Shown: one piece after another, positions 1 through 4,593 of the stretch
Layout: each line of letters begins with the position of its first letter
Numbering within the stretch: the stretch's first letter is position 1
NCBI GenBank assembly: GCA_007120575.1
Contig: SKNJ01000175.1
Coordinates: 1 to 5,512, forward strand
Direction of reading: 5' to 3'
Length of the DNA: 5,512 bases
Source: Thioalkalivibrio sp.
GTDB taxonomy: Bacteria; Pseudomonadota; Gammaproteobacteria; Ectothiorhodospirales; Ectothiorhodospiraceae
Made by a program: the position numbers and the translations under genes
The notes under the pieces: model-generated
What the model saw: only the letters and a program-made list of their open reading frames with translations
The model's database searches: none
Told to the model about the DNA's origin: nothing

Positions 1-114
1 CCGATGCGGCAGGTCGTGAACAACACCATCGACCCGGAAAGCTGCCTGTCAATCGAGGGGGAATTCGCCACCCAACTGGCCGCGGAAGAAGCCGTTAACG
101 CGATGGGCCAATAA
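1..114 (+). CDS. 3' end of an unidentified gene (partial, 37 codons visible)
   Basis: Frame 1 is open from the window edge to a TAA at 112-114 and encodes 37 residues ending in ...AVNAMGQ. Nearly all codons end in G or C, as in the other genes here, which is the main reason to call it coding. The visible tail is soluble-looking, with an acidic, alanine-rich, probably helical end (residues about 22-36) and one cysteine at residue 15. I do not recognise the family. The true start lies outside the window. It converges on the rhodanese gene, with 73 bases between the two stop codons, so it is not in that operon. Confidence 0.7.
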   Translation, partial: PMRQVVNNTIDPESCLSIEGEFATQLAAEEAVNAMGQ

Positions 115-130
115 TCAACCCGCGGCAAGG

Positions 131-151
131 GGGCGAGAGAAACGGCCGCCC
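131..151. terminator. Weak hairpin between two convergent genes
   Basis: GGGCG (131-135) can pair with CGCCC (147-151) across an 11-base loop. It lies between the stop of the upstream + strand gene and the stop of the rhodanese gene on the - strand, where a shared terminator would be expected. There is no clear T tract in the + direction; in the - direction the loop itself is T-rich. The stem is only 5 bp, so this is a weak candidate. Confidence 0.18.
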
Positions 152-187
152 GCCTTCTGGTGGCCTTGTTGAAACTCGGAATAGATG

Positions 188-604
188 TCAGGTCTCGGCG
201 GTAGGCCAGCCGCGGAATCCCTCCCGGACGGAGAGGCAGCGTGCATAGCCAAGGTCCCGTAGCAGCTCGGCGGCGCGCAGGCTGCGGCGGCCGCTGTTAC
301 ACAGACACAGCAGGATCTGGTCCTGGGTCACGTGGTACTGGTTGATCAGGGAGAGAAAATGCTGGAAGTCGCGCTCGTCCGGCTCGTCGGCATCCAGCAA
401 CTCCTGTTCCTCCTCCGACAACACGCGGCCCAGTAGCTGTTTCAGGCGGAACAAGGGAACCAACACGGCCCCGTCCACCGCTCCTTCAAGCTCCAGTTCA
501 AAAGGCTGCCGGATATCGAGCAACACGGCCAGGCCGATTTCGACCAGTTCGTGTGCCGATTTCGCGCTGATCTCCAGCTGCGGATTGTCGGTCTCGTTTG
601 CCAT
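188..604 (-). CDS. Single-domain rhodanese-like protein
   Basis: Encodes 138 residues. Rhodanese domains carry a persulfide on an active-site cysteine and pass sulfur to cyanide, thiols or protein acceptors. The active-site loop is visible as C102-N-S-G-R-R-S, matching the CxxxxR pattern. The domain opens with the typical motif D30-I-R, followed by a Q-P-F-E stretch. No signal peptide or membrane segment is seen, so it is probably cytoplasmic. The start at 604 is chosen because AGGAGA sits just upstream of that ATG and the rhodanese fold begins soon after; a longer frame to 724 only adds a low-complexity leader. Two oddities: the usual G-H-I-P-G-A motif reads G-A-V-D-G-A (41-46), and about 35 extra hydrophilic, acidic residues (about 55-92) separate it from the catalytic loop. 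A second cysteine (C100) lies two residues before C102. The same-strand gene upstream is the diguanylate cyclase, 274 bases away, so co-transcription is uncertain. The physiological acceptor cannot be read from sequence. Confidence 0.88.
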   Translation of the reverse strand: MANETDNPQLEISAKSAHELVEIGLAVLLDIRQPFELELEGAVDGAVLVPLFRLKQLLGRVLSEEEQELLDADEPDERDFQHFLSLINQYHVTQDQILLCLCNSGRRSLRAAELLRDLGYARCLSVREGFRGWPTAET

Positions 605-795
605 GCAGTCTCCTGTACCATCACAAGGGTTGAGGGCGCCACGCTGGCCCCATCGGGATCGCGGCATCCCCCCTGAACATAACGCGACTGCAAACGCCGG
701 TTCGGCACCGTTGCGTCGCAACACCTCGCTTCGCGTGCAAGGCGCAGTCGCAGGTTCTTCCCTGCCAGGCGGATACCACGCATTTCCCGCACCAT

Positions 796-819
796 TTCGC
801 CTGCAAGGCAGGCTCCCAC
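796..819 (-). repeat. REP-like palindromic element, copy 1
   Basis: Read on the - strand, this is GTGGGAGCC followed by TGCCTTGCAGGCGAA. GCCTG (799-803) pairs with CAGGC (809-813) around a 5-base loop. The layout (GGGAGC, short palindrome, CGAA) is that of the REP elements common in gammaproteobacterial intergenic DNA, for example in Pseudomonas. It lies between the cyclase and rhodanese genes. A related sequence occurs at 3912-3932 in the same orientation. Such elements can stabilise mRNA ends or modulate transcription between co-directional genes, but no function is shown here. No RAYT transposase is in the window. Confidence 0.55.
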
Positions 820-878
820 AGAACCGGGGAACCGGATGCGCCTGTTCACCAGCACGTCGCCGACTCAGACCTGCGGAG

Positions 879-1919
879 TCAGAACAGTTCGATCTCGCCG
901 GCCTCGAACGTAGAGGGCTGAATCACACCTTCCGCGACCAGGCGGTCGTAGAGACAGACCTGGTTCTTCCCATTCCCCTTGGCGTAGTAGAGCGCCTGAT
1001 CGGCCTCGTCCAGCACGGCACTCGCGGTCTTGTACGGGCGCAGCCGAGTCACGCCAATGCTGGTCGTCACGCGACCGACCCTTGGCAACTCATAGTCGGC
1101 GACCGCGCGGCGCAACCGTTCGAAGGTGATGGCAGCCAGATCGGCACCGGCGACCTCCGCCAGAACCACGAACTCCTCCCCGCCAAAGCGATAGATCAGG
1201 TCGTCATCCCGGAAGCTCTGCTGGAGCAGCCGCGCGAGCAGAATCAGCACCTCGTCGCCGTACACATGACCGAAGCTGTCATTGACCTTCTTGAAGTCGT
1301 CGACGTCGATCACGCCCACCCAGATCTGAGTCTCCTCGGGGTCGGGTGCCTGGCGGCGATCTTCCGGCAGGCCCGGACGATGGGCATTGCGCTCCAGCGT
1401 CGCGAGGTCGCGGAAGTTGTCGTCGAAGGTCTTGCGGTTGAGCAGGCCGGTCAGCTCGTCAGTCTGGGCGTCGCCAATCAAACTGACGAAGTTGCGATAC
1501 ACCGAAAGGAAGCTCTTGACCAGACGCGAATCCAGCGATTCGTTGACGGCATCGCCATCGAATGCAAACGCCAGGCAGATACTGAATTCGTTGAGCCCGG
1601 ACATCGGAAAGACCGACACCTGCCGCCCGGATGCGTCGACATCCGCAACCGGCTGACCGACCGCCAACGCCTGTTCCAGTAGTCCGGCAGGCACGGGCGG
1701 AACCTCGGGGTCGAACGGCACCGTCATCACGGCATCGTGCTTGCGATCAAAGGAATGCAGGCTCCGGGGCTGACCCTCGGCATCAAGCGGAATCGCCCAG
1801 ATGTGGACCGACTCGTAGATATCGTCCAGCGTCTTGAGCAGACTGTATTCCAGGCGCCGGGCATCGCGTATGCCCGTTAGTTGTGCCAGTCCATCCAGCA
1901 GATCTCGACCGCTGCTCAT
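879..1919 (-). CDS. Diguanylate cyclase (GGDEF protein with GAF-like N-terminal region)
   Basis: Encodes 346 residues. GGDEF proteins condense two GTP into the second messenger c-di-GMP. The domain begins with D154-E-L-T-G-L-L-N-R. The metal/substrate strand is D205-V-D-D-F-K-K-V-N-D, and the signature is G246-G-E-E-F250. R237-D-D-D240 stands five residues before the signature, at the RxxD inhibitory-site spacing, so the enzyme is predicted active and product-inhibited. Residues 1 to about 150 form a soluble, probably GAF-like sensory region; this is inferred from length and strand/helix pattern, and no ligand can be named. A polar insert (about 177-199) lengthens the segment between the first GGDEF helix and the D205 strand. 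No membrane helix or signal peptide is seen. The start at 1919 is chosen because GAG lies 9 bases before it and the protein-like sequence begins there; an alternative ATG at 1997 lacks a ribosome site and adds a Gly/Pro/Arg-rich tail. Inverted repeats lie 41-59 bases upstream. Confidence 0.93.
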   Translation of the reverse strand: MSSGRDLLDGLAQLTGIRDARRLEYSLLKTLDDIYESVHIWAIPLDAEGQPRSLHSFDRKHDAVMTVPFDPEVPPVPAGLLEQALAVGQPVADVDASGRQVSVFPMSGLNEFSICLAFAFDGDAVNESLDSRLVKSFLSVYRNFVSLIGDAQTDELTGLLNRKTFDDNFRDLATLERNAHRPGLPEDRRQAPDPEETQIWVGVIDVDDFKKVNDSFGHVYGDEVLILLARLLQQSFRDDDLIYRFGGEEFVVLAEVAGADLAAITFERLRRAVADYELPRVGRVTTSIGVTRLRPYKTASAVLDEADQALYYAKGNGKNQVCLYDRLVAEGVIQPSTFEAGEIELF

Positions 1920-1959
1920 TGCATTGATCTCGTCACGTCGAAGGAAGCCGCCACTCCCC

Positions 1960-1978
1960 GGGACCGGTCCCCAGGGAC
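1960..1978. promoter_or_regulatory. Triple-arm palindromic array upstream of the cyclase gene
   Basis: GGGAC (1960-1964), GTCCC (1967-1971) and GGGAC (1974-1978) alternate at a strict 7-base step. The first two lie in a perfect 12-bp palindrome, GGGACCGGTCCC (1960-1971); the last two form GTCCC-CA-GGGAC. It sits 41-59 bases upstream of the cyclase start codon. Either an operator for a dimeric regulator or a leader RNA hairpin would fit. The identity of any binding protein is unknown. Confidence 0.4.
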
Positions 1979-2050
1979 ACCCACGGCACGGAATCATCCC
2001 GGTGCAGGATACCGCTCTGCATCACTCGGCTCCGGGATCCTGCCCAGCCA

Positions 2051-2070
2051 GCAGGGATTCCCGTCCCTGC
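2051..2070. repeat. Inverted repeat, 6-bp arms
   Basis: GCAGGG (2051-2056) and CCCTGC (2065-2070) are perfect inverted arms around an 8-base loop. The element lies about 130-150 bases upstream of the cyclase start in otherwise unassigned DNA. There is no T tract on either side, so it is not a standard terminator. Confidence 0.3.
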
Positions 2071-2256
2071 GAGGCCGGCAATGCACGATCGCATGGTACG
2101 CGAAGGACGCGCGAAACAGCACCTCGACTCCCGCGCCACCGACCTGGCCAAACGTACGCATGTTGTCTAGCGTTCAGCGCCCCGCGCCTCCGCCATCGGG
2201 CATCCCTCGAACCGTTCCTGGCGCAAGTCCCGTGCCGCAAGCTACGCCCCTTTACG

Positions 2257-2295
2257 TACCGGGTGGGTATCCCCGCGGCGCCGACTCCCACCGTA
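2257..2295. repeat. Inverted repeat, 9 pairs with one bulge
   Basis: TAC (2257-2259) plus GGTGGG (2262-2267) pair with CCCACC (2287-2292) plus GTA (2293-2295), leaving a 2-base bulge and a 19-base loop. It lies in the middle of the long intergenic region, far from either gene, and would suit a structured RNA or a decayed element. GC-rich DNA produces such arms by chance fairly often. Confidence 0.25.
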
Positions 2296-2436
2296 CCCGC
2301 ACTGTGCTTCGTCCCGGGGTGGAGATCGCCCAACTTCGCAGCTCCCCGTAAACCTGATCGATGCAACCCTGCCCGAACGGAATGGCGCCAATGGCAAGAT
2401 CGGCTCCTTGTTGGCTCCGTGCACGCGAAAACCGGA

Positions 2437-2448
2437 GTGGCTCGCCAC
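2437..2448. promoter_or_regulatory. Palindrome GTGGC-TC-GCCAC
   Basis: Two perfect 5-base arms flank a 2-base centre, about 190-200 bases upstream of the globin start. The centre is too short for a good RNA loop, so a protein operator is the more natural reading. I do not recognise it as the site of a known NO- or O2-responsive regulator. Confidence 0.25.
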
Positions 2449-2519
2449 AAACGCTCAACGGACAAAAGCCTCATGGCAATTGGGTTATTTAACGACTAGC
2501 CTCAGGGTTGGCTGCAGTG

Positions 2520-2578
2520 CGTTCCGACGAATCCTCCGGTCTCCCGGAACGGGGTGCAGTCCGGGAAATTCGTTCCGG
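2520..2578 (+). promoter_or_regulatory. Three-arm alternating inverted repeat in the probable globin leader
   Basis: Three related arms occur: CGTTCCG (2520-2526), CCGGAACG (2544-2551) and CGTTCCGG (2571-2578). Arm 2 pairs either with arm 1 (7 bp, 18-base loop) or with arm 3 (8 bp, 19-base loop), and the two pairings exclude each other. Arm 3 can also form a local hairpin with bases 2561-2567, using a bulged G. The array ends 60 bases before the globin start codon. It could be an RNA switch or attenuator, or tandem half-sites for a regulator; the sequence does not decide. No T tract follows. Confidence 0.4.
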
Positions 2579-2638
2579 CCCGGTTCGACACAACCCTGGC
2601 CGGGGGACACAGACAGGCACCGGATGGGAGAGAACCCG

Positions 2639-3055
2639 ATGACAAATACCCAACTGATCGAACAGACCTGGGACAACGTGGCCAAATACCACCACGCCAT
2701 CGCCGAGACGTTTTATTCACGGCTGTTCGAGCGTCATCCCGATTATGCGAAGCTGTTCAGTTCGGAGAACATGACGCAACAGATCGACCGCATGGTGCGC
2801 ACCCTCGCACTGGTGTCGTCGAAGGCCGACAGCCCCTCGGCGATTCGGCCGCACCTGACACGCGTGGGCCAGGCACACTCCGAGTTCGGGCTCGGTCCGG
2901 ACGACCTCCAGCGCTTCTCCCAGACCATGATCGAGGTGATCGCCGAATACTGCGACGCTGCAAACGGAAGCTGGACGGAGGACTGTGAACGGGCATGGCA
3001 CAACGCGTTCACCGAGATTATCGAACCGATGATGCTGGACGGCATGAAACACTGA
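2639..3055 (+). CDS. Single-domain bacterial haemoglobin (Vitreoscilla / flavohaemoglobin-type globin)
   Basis: Encodes 138 residues, the usual length for a single-domain globin. It binds haem and, through it, O2 or NO; family members support respiration at low O2 or detoxify NO with a partner reductase. Aligned by eye to Vitreoscilla haemoglobin, the key residues are present: Tyr26 (B10) in TFYSRLF, Phe40 (CD1) in YAKLF, Gln48 (E7) and the proximal His80 (F8) in RVGQAH. B10 Tyr with E7 Gln is the pattern linked to tight ligand binding in this family. There is no reductase domain and no signal peptide, so it is cytoplasmic and needs a separate electron donor. The start at 2639 follows GGGAGAG at about 7 bases; an in-frame ATG at 2624 would place that ribosome site inside the gene. 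It stands alone on the + strand and converges with yceI. Its leader carries a triple inverted repeat. Confidence 0.92.
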   Translation: MTNTQLIEQTWDNVAKYHHAIAETFYSRLFERHPDYAKLFSSENMTQQIDRMVRTLALVSSKADSPSAIRPHLTRVGQAHSEFGLGPDDLQRFSQTMIEVIAEYCDAANGSWTEDCERAWHNAFTEIIEPMMLDGMKH

Positions 3056-3075
3056 CAAGCGACTGAACATACCCG

Positions 3076-3106
3076 GCCACCGGGGCTGCGCGGCAGGCTC
3101 GGTGGC
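3076..3106. terminator. Hairpin between convergent globin and yceI genes
   Basis: GCCACCG (3076-3082) pairs perfectly with CGGTGGC (3100-3106). Within its 17-base loop, CTGC (3086-3089) pairs with GCAG (3093-3096), giving a long nested stem. It starts 20 bases after the globin stop codon. No T tract follows in either direction, so it may be a non-canonical terminator or an mRNA-end stabiliser. The inner part (GGCAGGCTC) resembles the REP-like copies elsewhere in the window. A weaker hairpin, GGGCC (3200-3204) with GGCCC (3216-3220), lies nearer the yceI stop. Confidence 0.4.
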
Positions 3107-3250
3107 GCCCTGACGGCCCGGCCACAAGCGCGCCGGTCTCAAGGCGTAAAGACAGATAGACGCAGTGGGGATGACAGGCCAAGCGGCCGATTCCTGCTCG
3201 GGCCTTGATGCCGATGGCCCATCCCTGCGCCACCGGGAACGCCAGCGGAC

Positions 3251-3841
3251 TTACTGACGAATACCTTCGACCGCCAGCTCGAGCTGCGCCTCGCGGGCGT
3301 CCGGGCCCAGTTCGTAGTCGATGTTGAAGTCCTTCAAGGTGATGGTGGTCTCACCCTGGAAACCACGCCGGTAGCCGCCCCAGGGATCCTCGCCCGCGCC
3401 AATCTGCTCGACATCGATGACCACTTCGCGGGTCACGTCCTTCATGGTCAGTTCGCCAGTCAGCGTGGCGGTGCCGTCGTCATGTTCCTCGAAGCCGGTG
3501 CTGACGAAACGTGCCTGCGGATATTCGCTGACATGGAAGAAGTCGTCGCCGCGCAGGTGGCGGTCGCGTTCTGCGTGGTTGGAGTCGATCGACGCCATAT
3601 TGATGGTCAGTTCCACGTCGGAGTTGGACGGGTTGTCCTCGTCGTAGCTGAAACGACCTTCGAAGTCATTGAAGCGGCCATAGAGCCAGCTGAAGCCGAG
3701 GTGCTGGATGCGGAACTGGACGAAGGCGTGCGCGCCCTCGGTGTCGATCACGTATTCCTCGGCTGCCGGGGCAGTGGCCGGCAAGAATGCGAGGCCACCA
3801 ACGACAGCGGCGAACAAAGTGTTGCGCAGGGTACTCTTCAT
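3251..3841 (-). CDS. yceI: YceI family periplasmic lipocalin-like protein
   Basis: Encodes 196 residues, about the size of E. coli YceI. YceI proteins form a beta-barrel that binds a long polyprenyl or fatty chain; the cellular role is not settled. A signal peptide is clear: basic start M-K-S-T-L-R, hydrophobic core (about 8-20), and an A-P-A-A site with cleavage near residue 26-27, so the product is periplasmic. The mature part follows the family pattern: HAFVQFRIQHLGFSWLYGRF (38-57), then SIDSNHAERDRHLRGDDFF (89-107), TGELTMKDVTREV, DPWGGYRRGF and ITLKDFNIDYELGP near the end. AGGAGA just before the ATG at 3841 sets the start. It lies 108 bases downstream of the cytochrome b561 gene on the same strand, the same order as yceJ-yceI in E. 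coli, and is probably transcribed with it; a REP-like copy occupies the gap. Family assignment is secure. Confidence 0.95.
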   Translation of the reverse strand: MKSTLRNTLFAAVVGGLAFLPATAPAAEEYVIDTEGAHAFVQFRIQHLGFSWLYGRFNDFEGRFSYDEDNPSNSDVELTINMASIDSNHAERDRHLRGDDFFHVSEYPQARFVSTGFEEHDDGTATLTGELTMKDVTREVVIDVEQIGAGEDPWGGYRRGFQGETTITLKDFNIDYELGPDAREAQLELAVEGIRQ

Positions 3842-3911
3842 GGTGCTTCTCCTTGGGATGGATCAGGGTTGCTTCGGTTGAATCATTGATGGATTGCGCG
3901 GGGTACCGGTG

Positions 3912-3932
3912 TTGGCCTGCAAGACTGGCTCC
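3912..3932 (-). repeat. REP-like element, copy 2 (degenerate)
   Basis: Read on the - strand this is GGAGCC-AGTC-TTGCAGGC-CAA, matching copy 1 (796-819) at GGAGCC and TTGCAGGC but with a damaged palindrome. It lies in the 108-base gap between yceJ and yceI, in the same orientation as copy 1. It may be an old copy of the same repeat family. Confidence 0.4.
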
Positions 3933-3949
3933 GGCGCGAACGTGAGCAC

Positions 3950-4489
3950 TTAACGCGGCCACAGGATGCGGCGCAGAGTGCCGTCGCGGTCGACCAGCGC
4001 GTGCTTCAGGGCCGCAAGCGCATGCAGGGACACCAGCACCATCACGGTCCAGGCGAGGATCTCGTGGAGATCGCCGGCCCAGTCTTCCTGGTTACGCCCG
4101 GTCAGCGTGGCCGGCACCTGAAACAGGCCAAAGACGTCAACGGACCGACCGTCGGCGGTGGTGATCAAATATCCGGCCACCATGGTGGCGAACAACAGCA
4201 AATAAAGTGCCCAGTGGACCAGCGCAGCCACACGCTGCTCCCAGCGACGGCCATGCGGCCGCGGAGCGGGGTTGAAAAACCGCCACAGCAGCCGCAGTGC
4301 CAGCGCCCCGAACAGCAACACACCGACACTGCGATGCAGATCGATGCTGCTGCGGTAGTTCGCGTCGTAGTACGACAGATCGACCATCCACAACCCGAGG
4401 CCAAACAGGAACACGACCGCGACGGCCACCAGCCAGTGGAACAGAATGGCCACCAGGCCGTAGGCGTCCCTGCGGTTACGCCAGTACAT
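3950..4489 (-). CDS. yceJ: Cytochrome b561 family membrane protein (YceJ-like)
   Basis: Encodes 179 residues. Prokaryotic cytochrome b561 is a four-helix di-haem membrane protein that moves electrons between quinone and other carriers; the partner of YceJ is not established. Four membrane segments are visible at about 11-34, 53-70, 89-110 and 143-165. Histidines suited to haem b binding sit in or next to them: H18 (FHW), H52 (DLHRS), H92 (VHW), H142 (DLHE), H156 (SLHA) and H163 (LKH). GLWMVDLSYYD, YLITTADG, VFGLFQVPATL and the LKHALVDRDGTLRR tail resemble E. coli YceJ as I remember it, and the downstream yceI gene supports the name. The start at 4489 is set by GGGGAGAG about 7 bases upstream; the longer frame to 4666 would run into the regulator gene. 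It is divergent from the LysR gene, whose probable site overlaps the promoter. A role in feeding electrons to, or working with, YceI is inferred from pairing only. Confidence 0.93.
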   Translation of the reverse strand: MYWRNRRDAYGLVAILFHWLVAVAVVFLFGLGLWMVDLSYYDANYRSSIDLHRSVGVLLFGALALRLLWRFFNPAPRPHGRRWEQRVAALVHWALYLLLFATMVAGYLITTADGRSVDVFGLFQVPATLTGRNQEDWAGDLHEILAWTVMVLVSLHALAALKHALVDRDGTLRRILWPR

Positions 4490-4535
4490 CGCGTCTCTCT
4501 CCCCAGTGATTATGGATCCATGTGCAGGATGATGG

Positions 4536-4550
4536 TTGCAGATATTGTAA
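4536..4550. promoter_or_regulatory. LysR-type T-N11-A binding site
   Basis: TTGCA (4536-4540), five bases, then TGTAA (4546-4550) form an imperfect inverted repeat with the T-N11-A geometry typical of LysR regulators. It lies in the 104-base gap between divergent yceJ and the LysR gene, and covers the likely -10 box of yceJ. A second TGCAA half-site (4587-4591) and an AACAG/CTGTT inverted pair (4553-4557, 4574-4578) lie between it and the LysR gene. Repression of yceJ-yceI from this site is plausible; activation from the outer sites cannot be excluded. Confidence 0.5.
4544..4549 (-). promoter_or_regulatory. Probable -10 box for yceJ-yceI
   Basis: On the - strand this reads TACAAT, five of six bases of the sigma-70 -10 consensus. 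It would start transcription near 4537 and give a leader of about 48 bases with the strong ribosome site of yceJ. The -35 region at the right spacing (about 4566-4572) is T-rich but a poor match, which suits a promoter needing an activator or one tuned by the LysR protein. Confidence 0.4.
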
Positions 4551-4558
4551 TAAACAGC

Positions 4559-4587
4559 TTCCCAGTAAAAAGACTGTTCTATATATT
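4559..4587 (+). promoter_or_regulatory. Probable promoter of the LysR gene
   Basis: TTCCCA (4559-4564) matches four of six -35 bases, and TATATT (4582-4587) is a good -10 box, separated by exactly 17 bases. Transcription would begin at or within a base or two of the ATG at 4594, which implies a leaderless message. That agrees with the lack of any Shine-Dalgarno before this ATG. Confidence 0.45.
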
Positions 4588-4593
4588 GCAACA

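Larger units (their letters stand above)
1920..2638. other. Long intergenic region without a convincing gene
   Basis: About 720 bases separate the divergent cyclase and globin genes. Several overlapping frames stay open on both strands, up to 221 codons on + and 150 on -. Their translations are rich in Arg, Pro, Ser and Gly with no recognisable motif, and no frame has both a ribosome site and a sensible protein pattern, so I treat them as chance openings in GC-rich DNA. The region contains several inverted repeats (listed separately) and an AT-richer patch around 2470-2495. It must hold the promoters of both flanking genes. It could also hide a small RNA or the remnant of a decayed element; I cannot tell which. 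Confidence 0.6.

Noticed and set aside
342..1682. A 446-codon open frame on the + strand
   Set aside because: It runs antisense through the rhodanese and cyclase genes, is rich in Ser, Arg and Pro at its start, has no ribosome site or motif, and is explained by GC-rich codon use on the other strand.
2345..2375. FNR/DNR-type site around CTGATCGATGC
   Set aside because: It lacks the TTGAT-N4-ATCAA arms; only a short GATCGAT palindrome is present.
1834..2499. A 221-codon + strand frame and a 150-codon - strand frame (2022-2474)
   Set aside because: They overlap each other in the intergenic region. Both are Arg/Pro/Ser/Gly-rich, lack ribosome sites and have no recognisable fold, so they are treated as chance frames, with modest doubt.
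2242..2510. Possible group II intron or integron attC remnant
   Set aside because: Some short strings (GTGCG on the - strand, ATTTAAC on the + strand) fit loose consensus patterns. There is no reverse transcriptase, no domain V-like hairpin and no paired core sites, so it is not supported.
3200..3220. GGGCC/GGCCC hairpin as the yceI terminator
   Set aside because: The stem is only 5 bp with an 11-base loop and no T tract; it is too weak to list as a separate feature.
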